From the NCBI GenBank assembly GCA_017962375.1, contig JAGCVJ010000018.1, positions 62,001-126,000 of the forward strand: DNA of 64,000 nucleotides, given 5' to 3'. The notes below the pieces were generated by a model. It saw only the letters and a list, made by a program, of their open reading frames with translations, made no database searches and was not told the DNA's origin. The position numbers were made by a program, and so were the translations under genes. The first letter of the stretch is position 1. Each line of letters opens with the position of its first letter. Shown piece after piece: positions 16,716 through 23,941 of the stretch. The stretch comes from Bacteroidales bacterium (GTDB taxonomy: Bacteria > Bacteroidota > Bacteroidia > Bacteroidales > UBA932).

Positions 16716-17711
16716 CTATTGCTCTCTTTGGTTGTTTGGTCTATATGTTTTAGGACTTATCATAAAACTAATATACTTTTCAATGAATTCTGTAGACATA
16801 TAAGATGTCAAATCCTCCCAAAATAGAGCAATAATATGTTCATTATTATTGACAAGATTCTTTCTAAATGATTCAAATTCCTTATTCGTATTTGGATTAG
16901 CTTTCGGGAAAATGAAAACAGAATACTTAGAATTATCTGCTTTTAGAGCATTCCTAAATAATTGATAATGTTTGTTGAAAGGATTGTTTGGTTTAGAAAA
17001 AGAGTCCTCACTCATTGCTGTATAAAAGTCTTTGCAGCCTTGGGTAAAAAAAGGAGACCTCTTTAGCATTTCCTTGTATCCTTTTTCAACATATGTACAA
17101 TGATTATTAATAGACTGTTGAGAGATCTTATTACTGTTAGTCCATTTACCAAAAGAAGATTCAGTATACTTTATTTCAAAGAATATCTCAGTTTCTTCAT
17201 CTTTAATATAAAAATCAAATTGACTTTTTTCTCCTCTTCCATAATTAACTAGTGATTTAAAATGGTCTTGCATCTCATCATCCTCATATTCAAAGTGACA
17301 GATAGCTTTTTTTGAGATTTCTAGATGGAGTTTTTCCTTAATGAATGTAGTTAATATATCGTTTGCATGACCCAAAGGTTTTTGAGAATCTACTGTCATC
17401 ATTCGACGGAAGAAATTGTAGCACATTATTTGTGAGGAATTTAAATGTCTTGCATAAGAATGAATTTTTCCAATAAGCCTTTCAAGATTCCCATTATCTT
17501 CGTAGATGATTTTATCATCATATATGAGATTGTATTTTTTTATAATGTCCAATTCATTTTCACCTTCTTTTAGGTCTATGATGTAATCATGTTTTGCTTC
17601 TTGCCCTTTATTATTTTTTCGGGTATAACCTCCAACGCGAGATATATCCTTTTTTTTAAGAAAGGAAGTAAGGCCATGTTCCCATTTTTCTTTAAACTCT
17701 TTTTGTGTCAT
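16716..17711 (-). CDS. PGN_0703-type PD-(D/E)XK restriction endonuclease-like protein
   Basis: 331 residues. The nuclease core is in the middle: SQFDFYIKDEETEIFFEIKYTE gives the D-x(n)-E-x-K triad (Asp, then EIK), with SSFGKW next to it. Around it are helical, charged regions with RRMMTVDSQKPLGHANDILT and a C-terminal segment (HIIALFWEDLTSYM). Overall this fits the family named after PGN_0703 of Porphyromonas, putative restriction-like nucleases without a fixed methylase partner. The gene is visibly more AT-rich than its neighbours, a sign of horizontal transfer. It starts 35 bp after the WYL gene and probably shares its transcript. No methyltransferase is nearby. DNA target and trigger are unknown. 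Confidence 0.72.
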   Translation of the reverse strand: MTQKEFKEKWEHGLTSFLKKKDISRVGGYTRKNNKGQEAKHDYIIDLKEGENELDIIKKYNLIYDDKIIYEDNGNLERLIGKIHSYARHLNSSQIMCYNFFRRMMTVDSQKPLGHANDILTTFIKEKLHLEISKKAICHFEYEDDEMQDHFKSLVNYGRGEKSQFDFYIKDEETEIFFEIKYTESSFGKWTNSNKISQQSINNHCTYVEKGYKEMLKRSPFFTQGCKDFYTAMSEDSFSKPNNPFNKHYQLFRNALKADNSKYSVFIFPKANPNTNKEFESFRKNLVNNNEHIIALFWEDLTSYMSTEFIEKYISFMISPKTYRPNNQREQ

Positions 17712-17746
17712 TTAATTATGTTTTTATTGAATAGAATAAATGCTTG

Positions 17747-18682
17747 TTAGATAATATGCCTTTTCTGCCATTTCTTCCTTAATTCCTTAGGTTCTAGGAC
17801 TTCCACGTCATCGCCAAAGTAGAGGAGGTCGTGGATGAAGTCGTAGTTTGGGGTGAGGTAGTATGTGAATATTGAGTGGTCTTTTGTTGATTTTGGTTGT
17901 TGGGTTTTGTTTGCTGTGTTTGTTGTTTCGGTTGGCTCAAGTTCTTGCTGGCTGGGGTGGAGAGGAAGGGTGCGGAAGTAGTTGGCTTGGCGGGCGCTGA
18001 CTTTGATCTTGATCAGGGCGGGCTTTGTGTCTTCGTAATGCAAGACTCCGTAGCGGGTACTGAAGAAAGAATCGGTATTGAATTTCTTAGGAAGCTTGAA
18101 ATGCTTGTCGCTGATTATGACGGAGTTCATGCGGTCAAGAGCAAAAGAGTGGGGATCTTTGTATTTGCCCTTGTGATCCCGGGCGAATAGATACCAGCGG
18201 CGCTTGTATTCCTTGAGGCAGAAAGGCTCCAGCAGGAAGTCGCGAGGAGAATCCATATTGAAGCTTTGGTAATTGACCTCAATCATCTTTTCATCCCGCA
18301 TGGCACGAATGATATCAGTAAGGAAGCGGTGGCTGGAAGGCTCGCTCTCGAATATAAGGCGAGAACGCAGGCTAGCACTTTCATTGATGAGACTGTTGAG
18401 GCTGAGGGCCTCCATCATCCATTCACGGATGCCGCTGCCATTCAGTTCATCCTTGTTCTCAATGTAATAAGTATTGTCACTTCTGTCGCATTTTATTGAA
18501 ATGCCAAAGATGTCGGCAATGGCGGCTATATGATTTGAGAATGTGCGGTTTGCGAGTTCTTTTTCCTCATCGTTGATGGAGCTGCACATCCATAAGTCCT
18601 TGATTTCCTTTAAGGTTAAGCGGCCTCTTGTCTGGAGTGTCTCCAGTAGCCAGATGTAGGATTTGAAGTAATTCTTTGCCAT
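17747..18682 (-). CDS. WYL-domain transcriptional regulator
   Basis: 311 residues. An N-terminal winged-helix-like region (about 1-95, TLKEIKDLWMCSS, FSNHIAAIADIFGI) is followed by the WYL domain (about 125-205) with the signature KRRWYLFARDHKGKYK, and a C-terminal WCX-like region ending in DVEVLEPKELRKKW. WYL proteins bind nucleic-acid-like ligands and often control phage-defence loci, for example BrxR and CapW. The promoter carries TTTTGCCGAA, 8 bp, then the -7 box TATCTTTG, which ends 8 nt before the ATG. The same architecture precedes the DnaB-like gene, so autoregulation and control of that promoter are likely. Confidence 0.85.
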   Translation of the reverse strand: MAKNYFKSYIWLLETLQTRGRLTLKEIKDLWMCSSINDEEKELANRTFSNHIAAIADIFGISIKCDRSDNTYYIENKDELNGSGIREWMMEALSLNSLINESASLRSRLIFESEPSSHRFLTDIIRAMRDEKMIEVNYQSFNMDSPRDFLLEPFCLKEYKRRWYLFARDHKGKYKDPHSFALDRMNSVIISDKHFKLPKKFNTDSFFSTRYGVLHYEDTKPALIKIKVSARQANYFRTLPLHPSQQELEPTETTNTANKTQQPKSTKDHSIFTYYLTPNYDFIHDLLYFGDDVEVLEPKELRKKWQKRHII

Positions 18683-18690
18683 AGCTAATA

Positions 18691-18716
18691 CAAAGATAAT
18701 AACACCTTCGGCAAAA
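18691..18716 (-). promoter_or_regulatory. WYL gene promoter with TTTTGCCGAA element
   Basis: TTTTGCCGAA at 18716-18707, 8 bp spacer, then the -7 box TATCTTTG at 18698-18691, which ends 8 nt before the ATG. It matches the DnaB-like promoter in element and spacing. Confidence 0.6.
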
Positions 18717-18762
18717 AAGTGGCTGAACGTCTAGTCTTTTTCTCGTTTTATTGTAAAATCTT

Positions 18763-18779
18763 TGGTAACTATTACCAAG
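18763..18779. promoter_or_regulatory. Inverted repeat, probable HigA operator
   Basis: TTGGTAACTATTACCAA is a perfect inverted repeat with 7-bp arms and a 3-bp centre. It lies 16 bp upstream of the higA -7 box, in the region between divergent WYL and higA genes. Antitoxins of this family repress their own promoter through such sites. Confidence 0.55.
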
Positions 18780-18794
18780 TTACGATAATTTTTC

Positions 18795-18802
18795 TATTTT
18801 TG
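18795..18802 (+). promoter_or_regulatory. -7 promoter box (TATTTTTG) for higA-higB-higA
   Basis: Exact TAnnTTTG, 23 nt before the ATG at 18826, just downstream of the TTGGTAA/TTACCAA inverted repeat. Confidence 0.55.
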
Positions 18803-18825
18803 TAGAGAAGAAATAGCGACACATT

Positions 18826-19149
18826 ATGGAAGCCAAAAATGATGGATACGTTGTAATAAATGACAGGACGAGCTTTGCAGTACATCCGGGAGAAATACTT
18901 CAAGCAGAATTAAAGGAGAGAAAAATAAAACAGAAGGACTTTGCATACTCTATTGGTATGCAGCCTTCACACCTGAGTGCATTGATTCATGGAAATAGAA
19001 GCATTACTCCTGAGATTGCAGCCAAATTGGAGAAAGGACTGGGTATATCAGCTTCTTTTTGGAAGAATTTGCAGAATAAGTATGTTGCTGATTGTATTAG
19101 GTTAAATAAACGTGATAAGTTGAAGTATGAAGGTAGAGGCAGATGGTGA
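18826..19149 (+). CDS. higA: HigA-type antitoxin (first copy)
   Basis: 107 residues with an N-terminal XRE/HigA helix-turn-helix: FAVHPGEILQAELKERKIKQ, MQPSHLSALIHGNRSITPEIAAKLEKGLG, ASFWKNLQNKY. It matches the HigA/VapI antitoxin family. The DNA-binding half is nearly the same as that of the second antitoxin at 19431 (HPGxxLxxELxERKIKQKDFAxSIGMQPSHLSALI). This copy ends soon after the HTH. The gene overlaps the toxin by 23 bp. It probably represses the common promoter and neutralises the toxin; which of the two antitoxins neutralises HigB is unclear. Confidence 0.88.
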   Translation: MEAKNDGYVVINDRTSFAVHPGEILQAELKERKIKQKDFAYSIGMQPSHLSALIHGNRSITPEIAAKLEKGLGISASFWKNLQNKYVADCIRLNKRDKLKYEGRGRW

Positions 19150-19447
19150 TTTGAAGGAACTGATGGAGACAGGCACGAATCGAAGGTATAAGAACATTGT
19201 CAGAAACAAGGAACTGTTCGATGGCTTTCATAGGGCTGTTGATACTATGAAAGCGGCCGAGAATATTGAGGCTCTGAAGAATATAAGTTTTTTGCATTAT
19301 GAAAAACTCAAATATGAGTTGTCTGGATTATCATCAGTTAGACTCTCTAACCGATATGTTCATAGGCTCATATTCGAAGAAAAAGATGATTTGATAACAT
19401 TGAAACTCATAGAAATAGACGACACGCATTATGGAAACAAAAAATGA
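19127..19447 (+). CDS. higB: RelE/HigB-type toxin
   Basis: 106 residues. It follows the pattern of Bacteroidetes RelE/ParE-superfamily toxins: MKVEADGDLKELMETG start, then RYKNIVRNKELFDGF, KAAENIEALKNISFLHYEKLKYELSGLSSVRLSNRYVHRLIFE (the LHYEKLKG-SVR core with basic residues) and a short beta end IEIDDTHYG. It would act as a ribosome-dependent or free mRNA endonuclease. The gene overlaps the upstream antitoxin by 23 bp and the downstream one by 17 bp, so all three genes are translationally linked. The gly in the usual LKGD turn is replaced (LKYEL), so activity is not certain. Confidence 0.78.
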   Translation: MKVEADGDLKELMETGTNRRYKNIVRNKELFDGFHRAVDTMKAAENIEALKNISFLHYEKLKYELSGLSSVRLSNRYVHRLIFEEKDDLITLKLIEIDDTHYGNKK

Positions 19448-19928
19448 AAAATTATACTTGCTGAATGATGTAGTTCCACTGTATGCTCTTCACCCAGGAG
19501 GTACGTTGCGGGAAGAATTAAGGGAAAGAAAGATAAAGCAGAAGGACTTTGCTCGTTCAATAGGAATGCAACCTTCACACTTGAGTGCTTTGATAAATGG
19601 AACGAGAAACATCACTCCAGCAATAGCTGCCAAGTTGGAGAAGGGGCTTGGTATCTCGGCAACTTTTTGGGTTAATCTCCAGAATAATTATAACATTGAT
19701 CTAAAGCGGATTAAAGAAAGAGATGAAGCGGCGGGCAAGAAATCGCCTGAGGGACAGGCTCCGGTAAAGCCATATCCTGTAAAGCAGTATCCGATGAGAG
19801 CATTGGCGGATCCTGTCGGTCCGCCTTGTGAAAAGCTGGCAAGGGTAATGCTTACGTTAGAAGCTTCAGACCTGGAATGGCTGGAGTTTCTGGCGGACCG
19901 AATGGGGTGGGGCTTCAAGGAAGTTTAA
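19431..19928 (+). CDS. higA: HigA-type antitoxin (second copy, extended C-terminus)
   Basis: 165 residues. Residues 18-88 form the same HigA helix-turn-helix as in the 18826 gene (LREELRERKIKQKDFARS, SHLSALINGTRNITPAIA, ATFWVNLQNNYNIDL). Beyond it, this copy has a Pro/Lys-rich linker (APVKPYPVKQYP) and a C-terminal helix (LEASDLEWLEFLADRMGW). It overlaps the toxin by 17 bp. Toxin-then-antitoxin is the classical higBA order, so this is likely the original partner and the upstream copy a duplicate. It converges on phoH with a 17-bp gap. Confidence 0.85.
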   Translation: METKNEKLYLLNDVVPLYALHPGGTLREELRERKIKQKDFARSIGMQPSHLSALINGTRNITPAIAAKLEKGLGISATFWVNLQNNYNIDLKRIKERDEAAGKKSPEGQAPVKPYPVKQYPMRALADPVGPPCEKLARVMLTLEASDLEWLEFLADRMGWGFKEV

Positions 19929-19945
19929 TGCTTGTAGGGCAAGAT

Positions 19946-20905
19946 TTAGGACTTGTCAAAGGCAGAGACTATTTTGCTGACAAGAGGGTGGCGGACAATG
20001 TCTTCCACGCCAAAGTTGATGACAGCAATGCCCCGGATTTTGCCAAGCATCTTTATGCCTTTTTCAAGGCCTGAGTCTTCTTTGTTTGGAAGGTCTATCT
20101 GAGTCATGTCTCCGGTGACGATGAACTTGGAGTTGTTGCCCATTCTTGTAAGGAACATCTTCAGCTGACCAAGAGAGGTGTTCTGGGCCTCGTCGAGGAT
20201 TACAAAAGCGTTTTCCAGGGTTCTTCCTCTCATATAGGCAAGAGGGGCAATCTGGATGATGCCTTCTTCCATGAGTTCCTTTAGTTTGGAGGAGGCTATC
20301 ATGTCTCCCAGAGCGTCGTAGAGAGGCTGGAGATACGGGTCAAGTTTTTCCTTGAGGTCGCCAGGCAGAAAGCCGAGCCTTTCTCCGGCTTCAACGGCAG
20401 GGCGGGTGAGTATCAGGCGCCTGACTTCTTTGTTCTGCAATGCTCTTACAGCCAGAGCAATGGCGGTGTAGGTCTTGCCGGTTCCGGCAGGGCCGAGAGC
20501 AAACACCAGATCGTGAGTGGCATAATCCTTTACAAGCTGTTTCTGGTGCTTGGTTCTGGCGGTTATGACCTTGCCGGCCTGTCCCATAACAATCATGTCC
20601 TTGTCGTTGACACTCGGTACGGTGGCCTTGGTTTCCCCGGTTTTCTTGTCGGCCTTGGCCACAAAGATGCTGTCCACGTCGTCGGTGTTGAGGTGGCGCT
20701 TTTTCATCCTTATCTTGGTGAGGGCTTCTATGGCGTTTTGGAAGGTGTCCATATCCTTGTAGCTGCCTTTGAGCTTTATGGTGCTGTCTCTTGCAGTTAC
20801 CTTAAGATCAGGGAAATATGAGCACAGATGGTTGATAATCCTGTCGTTGATGCCATAGATGTCTATCGGGTCTATGTTCTGAAGCTGTATCTTTTTTTCA
20901 GGCAT
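19946..20905 (-). CDS. phoH: PhoH family ATPase
   Basis: 319 residues. The N-terminal 100 residues are a KH-like RNA-binding region; then comes the PhoH ATPase with Walker A GPAGTGKTYTA, RPAVEAGERLGFLPGDL, Walker B NAFVILDEAQNTS and sensor VTGDMTQIDLP. Family members (PhoH/YbeZ) are linked to ribosome maturation and RNA metabolism with YbeY, which is not in the window. Cytoplasmic. The gene starts 12 bp after the CapA-like gene and is likely co-transcribed with it. Confidence 0.93.
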   Translation of the reverse strand: MPEKKIQLQNIDPIDIYGINDRIINHLCSYFPDLKVTARDSTIKLKGSYKDMDTFQNAIEALTKIRMKKRHLNTDDVDSIFVAKADKKTGETKATVPSVNDKDMIVMGQAGKVITARTKHQKQLVKDYATHDLVFALGPAGTGKTYTAIALAVRALQNKEVRRLILTRPAVEAGERLGFLPGDLKEKLDPYLQPLYDALGDMIASSKLKELMEEGIIQIAPLAYMRGRTLENAFVILDEAQNTSLGQLKMFLTRMGNNSKFIVTGDMTQIDLPNKEDSGLEKGIKMLGKIRGIAVINFGVEDIVRHPLVSKIVSAFDKS

Positions 20906-20917
20906 ATAGTGTGTTTG

Positions 20918-22141
20918 TTATTCTTCTGTGTAAATTACTTTAATCAGGTCTTTTTTCACGATTTGAGGCCAGAAGTCTGATATGGCCTTGAAACCTTGGA
21001 TCTGTTCGGTGGTCTTTCCTCCTGCCTTGAAGTCATCACTTTCCAGGAAATCTTCAATAGGGACAACAGTATAATCATCGGTATATTGGCCCTTTCGGAA
21101 GCACCAGGTGTATTTCCACTGAGGCATCAGCATCTTGACTTTGCCACTTACCCTGTCTCTTGTAAACGAGAGGGTTATAAGCATGCCGGTGGAGGTCCAG
21201 CCGCTGCGTGTCATATTGGAGATGTAGTTGCCCATAGAGTAGAATATCATTCTCTCAACGCTGTCTTTTGCTACAGGTCCCTGATGCCTTTTCACATAGA
21301 TGTAGCCTTCTTCAGGAACGTGCGGATGTCCGCCGACTATTGCATTCACGCCTTCTCTGAACATCATCTTTGCATATTGTTTCTGCTCGGCGACAGGTGC
21401 TAGCACGTATTCTATCCCCCAGTGCGGAAGCGCGATTATGATATCGGCTCCCATTGCCTTTGCCTGGCGGATGTGCTTCTTGATTTCCGTGCTGTCTTGA
21501 AGATTGACATAGTACGGGTCCGGTATCGGGAGTCCGTTGGTGTCGTAAGTGTAGTTGAACATGGCGAACTTCATTCCCTTGAGTTCCACCAAGATGACTG
21601 ATGCAGTGTCTGCCTGGGCCTTGTTGCGGTAGGCTCCCAACTTGGGCATGTTCAGATTCTCGTATGCGTTCAGGGTTTTGTTGAGTCCGCCTGCATTCTT
21701 GTCACAGATATGGTTATTGGCCATAAGGAAAAGATCTATGCCGGCCCTCTTTGCGGCAGCTGCAATCTCCGGCGGGGCGGAAAAGCAAGGATATCCGGTA
21801 TAAGGCTTTGTGCCAACCGTAAACTCCATGTTTGCAACCATATAGTCTGCCTTCTTGAAGTACGGCTCCATAAACCGGAAGGCGTTTGTGTAGTCATAGC
21901 TTCCGTCCTTCTGCTTAGCGGCGTCTATCTGCGCTCCGTGCTGCATTACATCTCCTATAAAGGAAATGGTAACTGTATCGCGATGATTGAAATAGTCAAA
22001 GTCTCCCAGCGGCCTGGCCTTTGGAAGAGGACCCGGGTCAATCGTGCAAGGCCAAATAGAATACTCCCACTCCGTTTGCGCAAAGGCTCCGGCTGCAAGT
22101 GAGATAGCAACTGTGAGCGTAAATATCTTTTTCAGTTTCAT
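20918..22141 (-). CDS. CapA-like secreted metallophosphatase
   Basis: 407 residues with a cleavable signal peptide (MKLKKIFTLTVAISLAAGAFAQ). The PGA_cap (poly-gamma-glutamate capsule protein CapA) metallophosphatase fold is visible through its metal motifs: FIGDVMQHG, VANMEFTVG, LMANNHICDKN, IALPHWGIEY and VGGHPHVPE. No capB or capC lie nearby, so a capsule role is not supported; it is better called a CapA-like calcineurin-fold hydrolase acting in the periplasm. Followed 12 bp later by phoH. One ATCGCGAT lies inside at 21977. A -7-like TATCTTTA lies just upstream. Confidence 0.87.
   Translation of the reverse strand: MKLKKIFTLTVAISLAAGAFAQTEWEYSIWPCTIDPGPLPKARPLGDFDYFNHRDTVTISFIGDVMQHGAQIDAAKQKDGSYDYTNAFRFMEPYFKKADYMVANMEFTVGTKPYTGYPCFSAPPEIAAAAKRAGIDLFLMANNHICDKNAGGLNKTLNAYENLNMPKLGAYRNKAQADTASVILVELKGMKFAMFNYTYDTNGLPIPDPYYVNLQDSTEIKKHIRQAKAMGADIIIALPHWGIEYVLAPVAEQKQYAKMMFREGVNAIVGGHPHVPEEGYIYVKRHQGPVAKDSVERMIFYSMGNYISNMTRSGWTSTGMLITLSFTRDRVSGKVKMLMPQWKYTWCFRKGQYTDDYTVVPIEDFLESDDFKAGGKTTEQIQGFKAISDFWPQIVKKDLIKVIYTEE
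21977..21984. repeat. ATCGCGAT palindrome inside capA-like gene
   Basis: Perfect palindrome in coding sequence. One of eleven copies. Confidence 0.7.
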
Positions 22142-22204
22142 GACATAAAGATAATGCTATTTTGGTTAAGTGGGTTTCTTATTGTGTTTGACGGCAATAA
22201 TTGT

Positions 22205-22212
22205 TAAATTTG
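22205..22212 (+). promoter_or_regulatory. -7 promoter box (TAAATTTG) for SPOR lipoprotein
   Basis: Exact TAnnTTTG. It ends 8 nt before ATG 22221 and 17 or 23 nt before ATGs 22230 and 22236, so it helps to limit the start choice. Confidence 0.5.
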
Positions 22213-22235
22213 TCCGATTTATGCATTGTATGAAT

Positions 22236-22790
22236 ATGAACAAGAGATTGATTGTAGTTTTGGCTCTTGCAGCTGTCCTAGCCTGCGGCTGTGACTGGAT
22301 TAGGGCAAAGCTGGATATGCCTACCTCTGAGGATATTGCACGGAAAAAGGAGATGATCGCCCAGAAGGAGGCGGAGAAGGTGGTGCTTGCCCAAGCCGCA
22401 AAAGCAGATTCTTTGCAGGTGGCCGACAGCGTGTCCGCTTCTGCAGAGAACGTTCAGGGTACGTCAGTTGAGCCTTCTGCCGCAAAGCCAGATGCAACTG
22501 CTTCTGAAAAGCCGTCGCAGAGCAGTAATGCGGATACAGGCCTGCAGCTTACTCCAAGGTCAAATCTGGACAAGACCTATTACATTATTGTGGGAGCTTT
22601 CAAGACGGATGGGCTTGTTTCCAAGAGCCTTAAAGATAATGAGGGCATACTGGAGACACCGTTTGCATTCTCCGGCAATGGGCTGAAGTATGTGTCCATA
22701 GGCGGGTATGAGACTCTGGAAGAAGCCCGCAAGGCTCTTGTTCAGGCTCACGCCAAGGCTCCGGAGGCATGGGTTTGGAAGAAGAAATAA
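22236..22790 (+). CDS. SPOR-domain lipoprotein
   Basis: 184 residues from ATG 22236 (MNKRLIVV); in-frame ATGs at 22221 and 22230 are alternatives. Lipoprotein signal with lipobox L-A-C-G-C. An Ala/Ser/Glu-rich linker follows (about 35-105). The C-terminal 70 residues look like a SPOR domain (YYIIVGAFKTDGLVSKSLK, YVSIGGYETLEEARKALVQA), which binds denuded glycan strands of peptidoglycan at division sites. It is probably outer-membrane anchored and contacts the wall. Followed after 38 bp by gcvT, possibly without its own promoter. Confidence 0.8.
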   Translation: MNKRLIVVLALAAVLACGCDWIRAKLDMPTSEDIARKKEMIAQKEAEKVVLAQAAKADSLQVADSVSASAENVQGTSVEPSAAKPDATASEKPSQSSNADTGLQLTPRSNLDKTYYIIVGAFKTDGLVSKSLKDNEGILETPFAFSGNGLKYVSIGGYETLEEARKALVQAHAKAPEAWVWKKK

Positions 22791-22828
22791 TAGTTGAATA
22801 AAGTAATAATTATCAAGATATTAGATTT

Positions 22829-23935
22829 ATGAAGACAACAGCTTATACTCAGAAACACATTGAACTGGGTGCAAAGATGACCCCGTTCGCAGGTTTCAAC
22901 ATGCCATTGGAATACACAGGAATCAGGGCAGAGCATCTGGCCGTAAGGCAAAGCGTGGGCGTTTTTGACGTGTCCCACATGGGAGAGTTTACCGTTAAAG
23001 GCCCTAACGCCTTGAAGTTCATCCAGTATGTAACAAGCAACGACGCTTCAGTGCTGTTCCCTGGAAAGGTGCAGTACTCCTGCCTGCCTAACGGAAAGGG
23101 CGGAATTGTGGATGATATGCTGGTTTACTGCATTGATCCTGAAAACTATATGCTGGTTCCTAATGCAGCAAACATAGACAAGGACTTTGCTCACCTTTGC
23201 CAGTACGCCCCTAAGTTCGGCTTGACTCCTGGAGTTGATTTCTGCAATATTTCAGACCAGATCAGCCAGCTGGCGGTTCAGGGCCCTAATGCCATGAAGG
23301 TTATGCAGAAGATCTGCAAGGAGGATGTTCTGGGTATGGAGTATTATACTTTCAAGATTCTGGAAGTTGCCGGAGTAAAGGACGTAATCCTTTCAACAAC
23401 AGGCTATACCGGAGCCGGAGGATGCGAGGTTTACATGAAGAACGAGGATGCTCTCAAGATATTTGACGCAATCTTTGAGGCCGGAAAGGAGTTTGACATT
23501 GTGCCTGCAGGACTGGGATGCCGCGACACTCTCCGCCTGGAGATGGGCTTCTGCCTCTACGGTAACGATATTGACGATTCAACCTCTCCTCTTGAGGCAA
23601 ATCTGGGATGGATCACCAAGTTCAACGATGTTAAGGGAGACTTTGTGGACAGAGATTATATGCTCAAGCAGAAGGCTGAGGGCCTGAAGAGAAGGCTCTG
23701 CGGCTTTGAGCTGATAGACAGGGGAGTGCCTCGCCACGGCTATGAGATCTGCAACGCTGAGGGCAGGGTGATCGGCCACGTTACCAGTGGCAGCCTCACT
23801 CCTTGCTGCGCCCGCCCTATCGGAATGGGCTATGTGGAGGCTCCTCTGTACAAGCTTGACACCGAGATCTATATCAAGGTGCGCGACAGGCTTCTGAAGG
23901 CAGTTGTAGTTAGACCTCCGTTCTACAAGGGATAA
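22829..23935 (+). CDS. gcvT: Aminomethyltransferase (glycine cleavage T protein)
   Basis: 368 residues, the normal size. It transfers the methylene group from the lipoyl-bound aminomethyl intermediate of H protein to tetrahydrofolate, releasing ammonia. Family markers are [81 protein letters not shown] and [11 protein letters not shown]. The gcvH and gcvP genes are not next to it. It heads a tight plus-strand run (gaps of 6, 14, 1 and 6 bp) with the pseudo-M28 gene, leuS and two yitT genes. Confidence 0.97.
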   Translation: MKTTAYTQKHIELGAKMTPFAGFNMPLEYTGIRAEHLAVRQSVGVFDVSHMGEFTVKGPNALKFIQYVTSNDASVLFPGKVQYSCLPNGKGGIVDDMLVYCIDPENYMLVPNAANIDKDFAHLCQYAPKFGLTPGVDFCNISDQISQLAVQGPNAMKVMQKICKEDVLGMEYYTFKILEVAGVKDVILSTTGYTGAGGCEVYMKNEDALKIFDAIFEAGKEFDIVPAGLGCRDTLRLEMGFCLYGNDIDDSTSPLEANLGWITKFNDVKGDFVDRDYMLKQKAEGLKRRLCGFELIDRGVPRHGYEICNAEGRVIGHVTSGSLTPCCARPIGMGYVEAPLYKLDTEIYIKVRDRLLKAVVVRPPFYKG

Positions 23936-23941
23936 TTTAAG

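Noticed and set aside
20918-22141. Capsule poly-gamma-glutamate synthesis locus
   Set aside because: Only a CapA-like phosphatase is present. The neighbours are phoH and a SPOR lipoprotein, and no capB or capC is here.
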